Shown in pieces: positions 38,636 to 48,326 of a DNA stretch of 64,000 nucleotides. The stretch spans positions 1 through 64,000 of the forward strand of contig JAJQAA010000065.1 of NCBI GenBank assembly GCA_021204045.1, read 5' to 3'. Source of the DNA: Clostridiales bacterium (GTDB lineage Bacteria; Bacillota; Clostridia; Lachnospirales; Lachnospiraceae). How positions within the stretch are numbered: position 1 is the stretch's first letter; each line of letters opens with the position of its first letter. Position numbers and translations under genes: made by a program. Under the pieces are notes generated by a model. The model saw only the letters and a list, made by a program, of their open reading frames with translations, ran no database searches and was not told where the DNA came from.

Positions 38636-39579
38636 ACCTGGTTGCCTCCAAGAAAAACCTTCCGCGGCTTATAACGCCGCTTTCCGGCCTCGTAATCATA
38701 AATTCCGATAAAATGACCGCAGCTGTCATAGACACGCGCAGCCCGCGGCCACAGATTCCCGTCGTATGACGTCTCCAAAACTCCGGCGGAAACCGCATCT
38801 GTACCCATGTCCGCGAGCTCCGGCGCGAAGGGGTTGCCGTTGTTGACCAGCTTATCGCCCTGCGGCCGCACGGTAAGCCGCGGCAGATCAGCGAATGCCG
38901 CGTCCACGGCCAGTATATGACGCTCCAGATTCCCTCTGTCGCGCAGCGCCTCAATCTCATCCAGGCGCAGACTGTCCGCCAGCGCAAAACTGCCCACACG
39001 CGTGCGCAGCAAATATTCCATACAGCCGCCGCAACCAAGGGTTTCCCCGATGTCGTGGCAAAGCGTACGGATATACGTGCCCTTTGAGCAGGAAACCGTC
39101 ATCGTCACCCGAGGCAGCTCAATTCCATCAATCTGAATATCCGAAATTTCCACTTCCCGCGCCTCGCGCGCGACTTCCTTCCCGGCCCGCGCCAGCTCAT
39201 AGAGCTTTTTGCCGTTGACCTTCCGTGCCGAGTACATGGGCGGAATCTGCATATATTTCCCGACAAATCCCGAAATCACGGCGCACACCTGTGCTTCCTG
39301 CACCTCAACCGGACATTCGCGAAGCGTCCTGCCGGTCGTATCCTGCGTATCGGTCTCCCGTCCCAGAAGCAGCACCGCACGATAAGTCTTTGATTTGTCG
39401 GTCAGCAGATCACACAGCTTCGTAGCCTGCCCCAGACAGACCGGGAGCACGCCCTCCGCCTCCGGGTCAAGCGTCCCCGTATGGCCGATTTTTTTCATGC
39501 GAAGGATCCCGCGCAGCCGCGCGACCACATCGTGGGAGGTGTAGCCCTTCTCTTTGTACACGTTGAGAATGCCGTCCAT
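38599..39579 (-). CDS. truB: tRNA pseudouridine(55) synthase
   Basis: GILNVYKEKGYTSHDVVARLRGIL..KIGHTGTLDPEAEGVLPVCLGQATKL. Confidence 0.95.
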   Translation of the reverse strand: MDGILNVYKEKGYTSHDVVARLRGILRMKKIGHTGTLDPEAEGVLPVCLGQATKLCDLLTDKSKTYRAVLLLGRETDTQDTTGRTLRECPVEVQEAQVCAVISGFVGKYMQIPPMYSARKVNGKKLYELARAGKEVAREAREVEISDIQIDGIELPRVTMTVSCSKGTYIRTLCHDIGETLGCGGCMEYLLRTRVGSFALADSLRLDEIEALRDRGNLERHILAVDAAFADLPRLTVRPQGDKLVNNGNPFAPELADMGTDAVSAGVLETSYDGNLWPRAARVYDSCGHFIGIYDYEAGKRRYKPRKVFLGGNQVCGRSQGQESLK

Positions 39580-40541
39580 CACGCCTCCCCATCGGACAGC
39601 TGTTTTGCGATATGCAGCGAGAGGTTGTTGATCACATCGTACACGCTGCCGTTCATCGTGCACCCGGCCGCGCGCACATGGCCGCCCCCGCCAAAATAGG
39701 CGGCAACCTTGCTGACGTCAACCCGGTTATTGGAACGCATGCTGACCTTATGTACATGGCTCTCGATCTCGTGGAGGAAAATCGCGCACTCCACGCCCTC
39801 CGTGACCCGCAGCTGGTCAACAATGCCGTCCAGGTCAGAACTTTCCACGCCGTAAAATTTCACATCCTTCAGGCGCACGGCGCTGAAAATACACAGGCCG
39901 TCCATAAACATCACACTCTCCATCAGCGCGCGCCCGAGAATCTGGTTCTGCAGATACGTCTTCCGGTAAAATCCATCGTCAATGATACGGGAAAAGTCAA
40001 TGCCCTTAGCCATCATCCGCCCGGCAACCCGCATCGTGTTTTCCGTCGTATTGCTGTTTTTGAACACATTGGTATCGTGGAGAATTCCCGTATAAAGACA
40101 TTCTGCTACGTCTTTGCCGATCTTCTCATCCTCGAGCGATGCGTAAAGCACCTCGCAGCATGAGCTGGCGTCGGCGCGGATGTCATTGTACTCCGCGTAT
40201 CCCGGATTGGTAATATGATGATCCAGGCAGATGCTGTGTGTCGCCCCGTGAAAATAGACGCCGAAATCGCCCAGCCGCTCCTCGTCCGAGCTGTCCAGGC
40301 AAACGCACAGGTCGTAGACCTGGCCTGTGCCCGGATCCTGGCTGATCTCATCAAAATGCTTCAGATAATGAAACCGCTCCGGCGGTTTTTCCAGATAGAC
40401 CCGGACGCTCTTTTCCGGATACTGTTCCGTTATATATCCCAATGCCGCCAGACAGGAACCCACACAGTCCCCGTCCGGACGCACATGACCGAGAATGGCG
40501 ATCGTCTGCGCATCCCGGACCATCTCCATCAGTTTGCTCAT
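39579..40541 (-). CDS. nrnA: DHH/DHHA1 phosphoesterase (NrnA-like)
   Basis: ILGHVRPDGDCVGSCLAL, CLDHHITN, GGGGHVRAAG. Confidence 0.88.
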   Translation of the reverse strand: MSKLMEMVRDAQTIAILGHVRPDGDCVGSCLAALGYITEQYPEKSVRVYLEKPPERFHYLKHFDEISQDPGTGQVYDLCVCLDSSDEERLGDFGVYFHGATHSICLDHHITNPGYAEYNDIRADASSCCEVLYASLEDEKIGKDVAECLYTGILHDTNVFKNSNTTENTMRVAGRMMAKGIDFSRIIDDGFYRKTYLQNQILGRALMESVMFMDGLCIFSAVRLKDVKFYGVESSDLDGIVDQLRVTEGVECAIFLHEIESHVHKVSMRSNNRVDVSKVAAYFGGGGHVRAAGCTMNGSVYDVINNLSLHIAKQLSDGEA

Positions 40542-40551
40542 GCACGCCACC

Positions 40552-40932
40552 TCATTCTTCCTCTGCATCATCGTGCAGATCCTTCGTGACCTCGTCAATC
40601 AACCGCGTCATATTGACGCCGTACGCGATCGACTGGTCATGAAGGAACGTCAGTTCCGGCGTATTGCGCAGGTTGACGCGGCGCGCCAGCTCGCGCCGGA
40701 TAAAACCGGAAGCGCGAAGCAGCCCCTCAAAAGCGGCTGCGGCCGCCTCGTCGCTGCCGAGCGTGCTGATATGGACCTTACAATATTTCAGATCCGGCGT
40801 CACCTCCGCCGAGGTAACGCTGACCATCGCCCCCGCGACCCGCGGGTCCTTGATCTGTGTACGGATAATCTCACTCAGCTCACGCTGCACTTCCATGTTG
40901 ATTCTTGTATTTTTAACGCTGTTTTTCCGCAT
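40552..40932 (-). CDS. rbfA: ribosome-binding factor A
   Basis: EVQRELSEIIRTQIKDPRV..VSVTSAEVTPDLKYCKVHIS. Confidence 0.93.
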   Translation of the reverse strand: MRKNSVKNTRINMEVQRELSEIIRTQIKDPRVAGAMVSVTSAEVTPDLKYCKVHISTLGSDEAAAAAFEGLLRASGFIRRELARRVNLRNTPELTFLHDQSIAYGVNMTRLIDEVTKDLHDDAEEE

Positions 40933-40953
40933 AAAATTCCTTTCATTGATCGG

Positions 40954-43900
40954 TTAGCGCGGCACCTCAACCATCATATAAGCCTCAATCGCGTCGTCCT
41001 CCTGGAGATCGTTGAACTTATCAAAGACCAGGCCGCACTCATAACCGGCCGCGACCTCCTTGGCGTCGTCCTTGAAGCGCTTGAGCGATACCAAAGCGCC
41101 GTCAAACAACTGCTCTCCGGCGCGGCTCACGCGGCAGGAGCAGCCGCGCTGCAGCTTGCCGTCCAGCACATAAGAACCCGCGATTGTACCAACGCCGGAC
41201 GCCTTGAATGTCTGACGCACAACGGCATGGCCGATAACCTGCTCCTCGTAGACCGGATCGAGCATCCCCTTCATGGCCGCCTCGACGTCCTCGATCGCCT
41301 GATAAATGACACGGTACAGGCGCATATCTACTTTTTCCTGCTCGGCGACCGACTTCGCTGTCGCGTCCGGCCGCACGTTGAAGCCAATAATGATCGCGTT
41401 CGACGCGGACGCCAACGAAACATCGGACTCGTTGATCGCGCCGACGCCGCCGTGAATCACCTTGACGACAACCTCCTCGTTGGACAGCTTGAGCAGGCTC
41501 GTCTTTACCGCCTCGACTGAACCCTGCACATCCGCCTTGACGATAATCGGCAGTTCCTTGACGTTGCCCGCCTTGATCTGGCTGAACAGATCGTCCAGCG
41601 ACAGCTTGGATTTCGTCTCCTCGAGCAGACGGTTCTTGCCCTCTGCGATAAAGGTCTCGGCGTAGCTTCTCGCTTCCTTCTCGTTTTCTACAGCGATGAT
41701 CACATCGCCGGCGCCCGGCACATCGTTCAGGCCAAGTACCTCGACCGGCGTCGACGGTCCGGCCTCCTTCACACGGCGGCCCTTGTCGTCCATCATCGCG
41801 CGTACCTTACCATAACATGCTCCGACCGTGACATTATCACCGACATGCAGCGTACCCTTCTGGACGAGGATCGTTGCCACCGGGCCCTTGCCCTTGTCAA
41901 GCTCCGCCTCGATCACCAGGCCGCGGCAGCGGCGGTTCGGATTGGCCTTCAGCTCCTTGACCTCCGCAGTCAGCAGGATCATCTCCAGCAGCTCCGGAAT
42001 GCCTTCCTTCGTGTGCGCGGACACCGGAACAAAAATCGTACTGCCGCCCCAGTCTTCGGGAACCAGCTCATACTCGGTCAGCTCCTGCTTCACGCGCTCC
42101 ACATTCGCACTCGGTTTATCAATCTTGTTGATCGCGACGATAATCTCCACCCCGGCCGCCTTGGCGTGGTTGATGGCCTCGATCGTCTGCGGCATCACGC
42201 CGTCATCCGCCGCAACAACGAGAATCGCGATATCCGTAGACTGTGCGCCGCGCATACGCATGGCCGTGAACGCCTCATGGCCCGGCGTATCGAGGAAGGT
42301 GATTTTCTGTCCATTGATTTCCACCGTATAAGCGCCGATGTGCTGGGTAATGCCGCCCGCTTCGTGCGAGGTCACGTTCGTGGAACGGATCGCGTCGAGC
42401 AGCGACGTCTTACCATGATCGACATGACCCATGACGCAGACCACCGGCGGTCTCGGGATCATGTCGTTCTCGTCCTCTTCCTCTTCCTTAAGAAGCTCGG
42501 CGATCACATCGACCTTCTCCTCCTTCTCACAGAGGATCTCATATTCCATGGCAATCTCCTCCGCCTTCTCAAAATCGATATCGGAGTTCATCGTCACAAT
42601 CTGTCCCTGCAGGAACAGCTTCTTGATAATCGCGGAGGGCTGCAGCTTCATCTTGTCAGCCAGCTCCTTGATCGTCAGAGTCTCCGGGATCGTGATCACC
42701 TTGATCGTCTCCTCGGCTTTCTGCTCAGACTGCTTCTGCGGCATGATGAACGGATGCTTCGACACCTTGCCGCCCTTATTTCTCGGACCGTCCTCGTTGC
42801 TGTTGCGTTTATTGTAACGGTCGTTTTTATAGTTATTGTTGTTGCTCTTGCGGTTGCTCGTCGGCTTGGCCTGCAGCTGCGTATCAAAGCTCTTGGAGCC
42901 GCCGTCTCTCTGACCAGGACGGCTTCCTCCGCGCCCGGCGCCGAAACCGCCGCCCTGGCCGGTCCGGTTTCCAAAACCGCCCGGTCTTCCCTGGCCGCTC
43001 TGGCCACTCCGGTTCCCATAGCTGCCCTGGCCACTCTGGCCGCTCCGGTTCCCATAGCTGCCCTGGCCACCCTGGCCGGTCCGGTTCCCGTAGCCTCCCT
43101 GACCACTCTGGCCGCCACGATTCCCGTAGCTACCCTGACCGCCCTGGCCGCCGCGGTTCCCGTAGCTGCCCTGGCCGCCGCGATTCCCGTAGCTTCCCTG
43201 GCCACCTTGACCACTACGGTTCTCATAGCTTCCCTGACCGCCCTGACCACTGCGGTTCCCGTAGCTTCCCTGACCGCTCTGGTCGCTTCGATTTCCGTAG
43301 TTGCCCTGACTGCCCTGGCCGCTGCGATTTCCGTAGCTTCCCTGGCCACTCTGGCCGCTTCGATTTCCGTAGCTTCCCTGACCACTCTGGCCACTGCGAT
43401 TTCCGTAGCTTCCCTGGCCGCTCCGGTTCCCGTAGCTGCCCTGGCTCTGGCCATTCCGGTCGCGATTATCCCGGTATGGCTGCCCCTGGGTACGATCCGC
43501 GCCCTGCGGCCGATTCAGGGAAGACTGCTGAGAACGCTGTGTTTCCGACGATGATGCTACCGCACGCGTGCTTCCCTGCGCCGCAGTTTCCGGGCGCGCA
43601 CTTCCCTGTACGGATACAGCCGGATTTGCAGTTCCCTGCGTCGGTGCAGCCGGACGTGCACTTTCCTGTGCCGGTGCCACCGGACGTGCAACTCCCTGTG
43701 TCGGTGCCGTCGGACGTACGCTTCCCTGCGCCGCTGTCGCCGGACGTACACTTCCCTGTCCCGCGTTTGCCGGACGCGCACTTCCCTGCGCCGCTGTTCC
43801 GATCCCGCCTGCCTGCGGGCGAACTCCCTGCTGTCCCTGCAGACGACTCTGGCCCTGCGGGCGTTGCGATCGCTGCTGAGAATTTTGCGGACGGTACACA

Positions 43901-44328
43901 GCTACCATCTTCTTCTTCGGCGCCGTACCCGCGGCGGCACCATTCCCCGTTGCTCCGCTGCTCGGCGCGGCCGACGCGGATGCCGCCGATGTGGGTGCTG
44001 CAGACGCAGCCGGACGGCTGCCTGTACCTGCCTGCGCAGTCGCCGCCGCACGCGCTGTGCCGGACGACTGCGTGGACGATCCCGTCTGAATGGAAGATGC
44101 CGGGCGTACTGCTCCGGATGCCGAAGCAGAAACTCCCGCTGATACCGGCCGCGCCGCCGGTTTTACCGCTCCCGCTCCGCTAAGCGTCCGCTTCACAATG
44201 CCGATCTGTTCTGTGCTGATGCTCGACGAATGGGTCTTCACATCCTGATTCTGTTTCTGTAATATATCCAAAATTTCTTTACTGGTTTTTCCCAGCTCCT
44301 TCGCAAGCTCATTTACTCTCATACTCAC
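40954..44328 (-). CDS. infB: translation initiation factor IF-2 with a long repeat-rich N-terminal region
   Basis: [38 protein letters not shown]-terminal GQGSYGNRS repeats. Confidence 0.97.
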   Translation of the reverse strand: MSMRVNELAKELGKTSKEILDILQKQNQDVKTHSSSISTEQIGIVKRTLSGAGAVKPAARPVSAGVSASASGAVRPASSIQTGSSTQSSGTARAAATAQAGTGSRPAASAAPTSAASASAAPSSGATGNGAAAGTAPKKKMVAVYRPQNSQQRSQRPQGQSRLQGQQGVRPQAGGIGTAAQGSARPANAGQGSVRPATAAQGSVRPTAPTQGVARPVAPAQESARPAAPTQGTANPAVSVQGSARPETAAQGSTRAVASSSETQRSQQSSLNRPQGADRTQGQPYRDNRDRNGQSQGSYGNRSGQGSYGNRSGQSGQGSYGNRSGQSGQGSYGNRSGQGSQGNYGNRSDQSGQGSYGNRSGQGGQGSYENRSGQGGQGSYGNRGGQGSYGNRGGQGGQGSYGNRGGQSGQGGYGNRTGQGGQGSYGNRSGQSGQGSYGNRSGQSGQGRPGGFGNRTGQGGGFGAGRGGSRPGQRDGGSKSFDTQLQAKPTSNRKSNNNNYKNDRYNKRNSNEDGPRNKGGKVSKHPFIMPQKQSEQKAEETIKVITIPETLTIKELADKMKLQPSAIIKKLFLQGQIVTMNSDIDFEKAEEIAMEYEILCEKEEKVDVIAELLKEEEEDENDMIPRPPVVCVMGHVDHGKTSLLDAIRSTNVTSHEAGGITQHIGAYTVEINGQKITFLDTPGHEAFTAMRMRGAQSTDIAILVVAADDGVMPQTIEAINHAKAAGVEIIVAINKIDKPSANVERVKQELTEYELVPEDWGGSTIFVPVSAHTKEGIPELLEMILLTAEVKELKANPNRRCRGLVIEAELDKGKGPVATILVQKGTLHVGDNVTVGACYGKVRAMMDDKGRRVKEAGPSTPVEVLGLNDVPGAGDVIIAVENEKEARSYAETFIAEGKNRLLEETKSKLSLDDLFSQIKAGNVKELPIIVKADVQGSVEAVKTSLLKLSNEEVVVKVIHGGVGAINESDVSLASASNAIIIGFNVRPDATAKSVAEQEKVDMRLYRVIYQAIEDVEAAMKGMLDPVYEEQVIGHAVVRQTFKASGVGTIAGSYVLDGKLQRGCSCRVSRAGEQLFDGALVSLKRFKDDAKEVAAGYECGLVFDKFNDLQEDDAIEAYMMVEVPR
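42980..43450 (-). repeat. coding repeat array in infB (SYGNRSGQ(S/G)GQG, about 13 copies)
   Basis: 27/36-bp periodic DNA visible directly; residues about 295-450. Confidence 0.9.
43564..43800 (-). repeat. second coding repeat array in infB ([10 protein letters not shown]-like, about 8 copies)
   Basis: Roughly 30-bp period: [40 protein letters not shown]... Confidence 0.85.
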
Positions 44329-44644
44329 TACCTCCGATCATATTCATTTGTTTCACGATTTCCGCAGCCAGCCCTTCATCCTTCACTGCAAGAGACGCTC
44401 GCATCTCCTTGCCCATCGCATGACCGAGCTCATCTTTATTTCCGAAATAATATACAGGGATCTGATAGTAAGTACACATTTCGGTGAAATGCTTTCTGGT
44501 GTTGGCCGAGGCTTCCTCCGACACAATCACCAGCCGGGCTTTCCTCTCCTTCACCGCTTTTTCTGTAGAAAATTCTCCGCTTGCCGTCCGGCCCGCTTTC
44601 GTCGCCAGACCGATCAGGCTGAAGATCTTCTGCCTGTTATCCAA
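44309..44644 (-). CDS. ylxQ: L7Ae-family ribosomal protein (YlxQ)
   Basis: [41 protein letters not shown]; probable TTG start at 44642-44644 just after the ylxR stop. Confidence 0.85.
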   Translation of the reverse strand: MDNRQKIFSLIGLATKAGRTASGEFSTEKAVKERKARLVIVSEEASANTRKHFTEMCTYYQIPVYYFGNKDELGHAMGKEMRASLAVKDEGLAAEIVKQMNMIGGSEYESK

Positions 44645-44906
44645 GCTGCTCCATCTCCTTTTCCAACGCCTCATAAACCTCTTTGGGAATCGCCATCTTA
44701 AACGAACGATCCAGCCCCTTCGTCCGGACGGCTTTCCGAAAGCACTCCATCGAAGGACACAGATACGCGCCCCGCCCGTTTTTGCGGCCGGTGGCGTCCA
44801 CCGTAAATTCGCCCTCTGGAGTCTTCAGAATCCGAAGCATCTCCTTTTTATTTTTCATTTCACCGCAGCCGACGCACTGCCGTCTGGGAATTTTTTTAAC
44901 GCCCAC
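44637..44906 (-). CDS. ylxR: YlxR family protein (RnpM)
   Basis: KIPRRQCVGCGEMKNKKEMLRI...GRKNGRGAYLCPSMECF. Confidence 0.92.
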   Translation of the reverse strand: MGVKKIPRRQCVGCGEMKNKKEMLRILKTPEGEFTVDATGRKNGRGAYLCPSMECFRKAVRTKGLDRSFKMAIPKEVYEALEKEMEQLG

Positions 44907-44949
44907 TTCTCCACATCCTGTCTGTCATTTCGTTAATCAACCCGCTGTC

Positions 44950-46122
44950 TTACTGCATACTGTCCTGCTCATCGTAATTTTCCGGAAGGTAGTCATTTTC
45001 TGACGCCGAAATTTCAAAATCTGCCTGGAAATCATCATACACGCCTTCCTCCTGGTAATCGATTCCCATCTGCTCAAACAGACCCATCTCGCGCGCCTGC
45101 GTCTCACTCTTAATATCAATCTTATAACCGGTCAGCTTCGCGGCCAGACGGGCATTCTGGCCCTCCTTGCCGATCGCCAGCGAAAGCTGATAATCGGGTA
45201 CGATCACCTGTGCCTCGCGGCTCTCCTCATCCGCGACCACGCAGATCACCTTGGCCGGGCTTAACGCGTTCTCAATCAGGAACGCTGCGTTCTCATTCCA
45301 TGTAATGATATCAATCTTCTCTCCACGGAGTTCATTGACAACCGCATTCACACGCGCGCCATTCATACCCACGCACGCGCCGACCGGATCGACGTTCGGA
45401 TCATTGGAACTGACCGCCATCTTGGTGCGGGAACCGGCTTCCCTGGCGATCGCCCGGATCTCCACGGTACCGTCCCGGACCTCCGTCACTTCCTCCTCAA
45501 ACAGCCGCTTGACCAGCTCCGGGTGCGTACGCGACACGGAAATGCGCGGTCCCTTCGGGGTATCCTTGACTTCGAGCACAAACACCTTGATGCGCTCGGT
45601 CGGCCGGAAATTCTCTCCCTTTACCTGCTCCGCCTCGTTGAGGATCGCGTCCGCGCGGCCGAGATTGATGCTGATATTGCGTCCGAAATAACGCTGCACC
45701 ACGCCGGTAACCACATCCCGCTCCTTGCGGTACCATTCGTTGAACTGCATGCTCCGCTCCTCTTCGCGGATCTTCTGCAGGATAACGTTTTTCGCGTTCT
45801 GCGTGGCGATACGGCCGAACGATTTCGATTCGATCGGAACACGGACAATATCGCCGATCTCATACTTGGAATCTTTCCCTCTGGCTTCCTCCAGGCTGAT
45901 CTGCAGAGCCGGATCTTCAACCTCCTCAACGACCTCGCGCTCCGCGTAGACGGAAAAGTCGCCGGTATCCGGGTCGATGTTTACCCGCACATTGTCCGAC
46001 TTGCCGAAATGGTTCTTGCAGGCGGTCAGCAGCGAATTTTCAATCGCTTCGATCAGCGTCGATTTGCTGATGTTTTTCTCCTTCTCCAGAAGCTCCAGCG
46101 CCTCGATCAGTTCCTTATTCAT
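44950..46122 (-). CDS. nusA: transcription termination/antitermination factor NusA
   Basis: N-term MNKELIEALELLEKEKNISKSTLIEAIENSL; S1/KH: DPVGACVGMNGARVNAVVNELRGEKIDI. Confidence 0.96.
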   Translation of the reverse strand: MNKELIEALELLEKEKNISKSTLIEAIENSLLTACKNHFGKSDNVRVNIDPDTGDFSVYAEREVVEEVEDPALQISLEEARGKDSKYEIGDIVRVPIESKSFGRIATQNAKNVILQKIREEERSMQFNEWYRKERDVVTGVVQRYFGRNISINLGRADAILNEAEQVKGENFRPTERIKVFVLEVKDTPKGPRISVSRTHPELVKRLFEEEVTEVRDGTVEIRAIAREAGSRTKMAVSSNDPNVDPVGACVGMNGARVNAVVNELRGEKIDIITWNENAAFLIENALSPAKVICVVADEESREAQVIVPDYQLSLAIGKEGQNARLAAKLTGYKIDIKSETQAREMGLFEQMGIDYQEEGVYDDFQADFEISASENDYLPENYDEQDSMQ

Positions 46123-46148
46123 AATATTTTCCTCCTAAATCCTTTCGT

Positions 46149-46616
46149 TTAAAAATCGAACGCCAGCCGGATCAGAGCGATCTGGGCGCGGGAAAACTTA
46201 CGCTCACTCCCGTCCTCAAGCTCAATCGTCACATCCGCCGCATCGTAGGCCTTCAGAATACCGGTGTACTCTCTGGAGCCGTCCTGCGGCGCATAAAGAC
46301 GTATTTTGACTTCATCGCCGAGACTGCGCGCAAAATCCTTATCCTTTTTAAGCGGTCGGCCAAGCCCGGGTGAGCTGACTTCCATGATATAGCTCTCCTC
46401 GATAAAATCCTCCGCGTCAAGCCAATCGCTGAATTGCCGGCTGATCATCTCGCAGTCGTCCACCGTGATCCCGCCCGCTTTATCAATGTAAGCGCGCAGG
46501 TACCAGCTTCCGCCTTCTTTTACATATTCTACGTCAACCAGCTCAAAACCATGTTTTTCCATCAGCGGCAGCAGGAACTGCTCCGCTCTTGTCTCGTAGG
46601 TTTCTTTCCTTGTCAT
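46149..46616 (-). CDS. rimP: ribosome maturation factor RimP
   Basis: GFELVDVEYVKEGGSWYLRAYIDKAGGITVDDCEMISRQFSDWLD. Confidence 0.95.
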   Translation of the reverse strand: MTRKETYETRAEQFLLPLMEKHGFELVDVEYVKEGGSWYLRAYIDKAGGITVDDCEMISRQFSDWLDAEDFIEESYIMEVSSPGLGRPLKKDKDFARSLGDEVKIRLYAPQDGSREYTGILKAYDAADVTIELEDGSERKFSRAQIALIRLAFDF

Positions 46617-46654
46617 TTTCTCACCTCGATTCCTTTATACAAAAGACTGACTCC

Positions 46655-46808
46655 TTACGATTTGCGGCTGCCGCCTTCATTCGCAATCTTCGATTGCTCA
46701 TGAACGACGGGTGACTGCTTCGCAGTCACTCGGGAAACACCGGAACTGGCGCTTACGAGCAAGCTCGACGCGGCAGTTCCGGTGTTTCCCGCCAGCCGCA
46801 AATCGTAA
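46655..46808 (-). other. cloverleaf-like nested inverted-repeat element in the rimP-nusA-infB leader
   Basis: Outer arms TTACGATTTGCGGCTG/CAGCCGCAAATCGTAA (16/16); inner arms CGGGAAACACCGGAACTG/CAGTTCCGGTGTTTCCCG (18/18); plus two further hairpins. Confidence 0.85.
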
Positions 46809-46822
46809 CCCTATACCGCAAA

Positions 46823-46848
46823 TAAGAGTGGCCGTCAAGCCACTCTTA
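46823..46848. other. hairpin (possible terminator or attenuator)
   Basis: TAAGAGTGGC-CGTCAA-GCCACTCTTA. Confidence 0.6.
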
Positions 46849-46875
46849 ATCGTCAACCTTTTTGTTACTGTTGAA

Positions 46876-46904
46876 ATTATACCACCCTGTGCGGGGAAAT
46901 GCAA
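46876..46904 (-). promoter_or_regulatory. sigmaA-type promoter of the rimP-nusA-infB operon
   Basis: Minus strand TTGCAT-17 nt-TATAAT. Confidence 0.6.
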
Positions 46905-46922
46905 GTGATTTGGGGAAATATT

Positions 46923-48122
46923 TTACCAGCGTTCCATCAGGAGGAAATTCGTCATCTCCACAATCCGGATCCCATTCTCGATCCCTGCGTCCATGGGATT
47001 CATGGTGATTACATATTTGGGATAGTGATCACGGATTTCCATCAGATTGTCGATTTCGCGATCGGAATCCTCCGGCAGCTGCACGCAGACCTGGACATAG
47101 AGCTTCTCATCACGGCGCTGTGCGATGAAATCAATCTCTTTGGTGTCGTTCTTGCCGATAAATACCTCGTACCCACGGTGTTTCAGTTCCAGAAATATAA
47201 TATTTTCCATGGCGCCGTCCAGCATTTTGCGATTATAACCAAGCAAACAATATTTCAATGCCACATCGGACAGATAATATTTTTCCTGTGTTTTGAGTAT
47301 GGCCCTGCCCTGGATGTCATAGCGATGACAGGGATAGATGATAAACGCCTGCTCCAGCCAGCGCAGATAATTATAAATGGATTCCACCGACACCGTTCGC
47401 TGTTCACTGCGCAGAAATCTGGCGATGGAACTCGCGGAAAACGTCCTGCCCATATTTTCGATGATATACTTTACCACCCGGTCAAACAAATCCTGACGGG
47501 TGATGCGGTGACGTTTCACAATGTCCCGGGAAATGACCGTATGATAGATGCCATTGACGATCTGGTAAGCACTTTGCTGATCATAATTGCCCAGGGCAAT
47601 AATAGGAAATCCGCCGAAACGAATGTACTCCTCCAACAATTCTTTCTGAGAGAAGCCGCTTCCTGCCTTAAATGTCAGATACTCTTTGAAGGACAACGGA
47701 TAGACCGGGATGGATACAAAGCGCCCCGTCAGATAAGTAGAAATCTCACTGGACATCAGCCTGGAATTGGAGCCGGTAACATAAATGTCCACATCCTGGC
47801 TCTCCAGCAGGCTGTTCACCGCGCGTTCCCAGTTTTCCACCTCCTGAATCTCATCCAGCAGCAGATAACAATGACCCTTTCCGTCGATTTCCCGGATCAG
47901 TTCGTCGTACATTTTTCTTGCTGTGATGTCGGAGGGAATATCCATCTCCGTATATCTCTTCTGGATAATGTTACTGTCTGCCACACCACGCCGCAGCAGT
48001 TCCTGAGCCAGCATCTCAAAAATCGTGGACTTGCCGCAGCGCCGCACCCCAGCCAGGATCTTCACCAGCGGCTGATCCATGAACGGAAGAATCGCGTTGA
48101 CGTAATCTGGTCTTAAAATCAT
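46923..48122 (-). CDS. AAA ATPase with DUF4143-like C-terminus
   Basis: GVRRCGKSTIFEML, LLDEIQEVENWERAVNSL, ITGSNSRLMS-type motif, GRFVSIPVYPLSFKEYL; C-term ELKHRGYEVFIGKNDTKEIDFIAQR. Confidence 0.9.
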   Translation of the reverse strand: MILRPDYVNAILPFMDQPLVKILAGVRRCGKSTIFEMLAQELLRRGVADSNIIQKRYTEMDIPSDITARKMYDELIREIDGKGHCYLLLDEIQEVENWERAVNSLLESQDVDIYVTGSNSRLMSSEISTYLTGRFVSIPVYPLSFKEYLTFKAGSGFSQKELLEEYIRFGGFPIIALGNYDQQSAYQIVNGIYHTVISRDIVKRHRITRQDLFDRVVKYIIENMGRTFSASSIARFLRSEQRTVSVESIYNYLRWLEQAFIIYPCHRYDIQGRAILKTQEKYYLSDVALKYCLLGYNRKMLDGAMENIIFLELKHRGYEVFIGKNDTKEIDFIAQRRDEKLYVQVCVQLPEDSDREIDNLMEIRDHYPKYVITMNPMDAGIENGIRIVEMTNFLLMERW

Positions 48123-48145
48123 CAGTTTTCGCCCCTCTCATTCTT

Positions 48146-48226
48146 ATTATATGCAAAATTCTTTGAAGTATCAACAAGTTTTTCGTGTTAAACAAGAAAA
48201 ACTTTTCCATTTGTTTTGCATATAAT
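48146..48226. promoter_or_regulatory. nested inverted repeats in a divergent promoter region
   Basis: ATTATATGCAAAA...TTTTGCATATAAT (13/13) enclosing AAGTTTTTC...GAAAAACTT (9/9); minus-strand promoter TTGATA-17-TATAAT. Confidence 0.75.
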
Positions 48227-48326
48227 GATCGTAAGAGCTCCGCAACCGCCTTGCCACAGCCTGTCTGCCATCTGACAACCAGCTATCATTGGCGGTTTCC
48301 GGACAATTTATTTCCCGGAGATGACT

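Noticed and set aside
42980-43450. CRISPR-like periodic DNA
   Set aside because: Periodicity is in frame within infB and codes for peptide repeats.
41845-43554. 569-aa antisense ORF opposite infB
   Set aside because: Repetitive Ala/Val/Leu tail simply mirrors the infB SYGNR repeats; no independent evidence.
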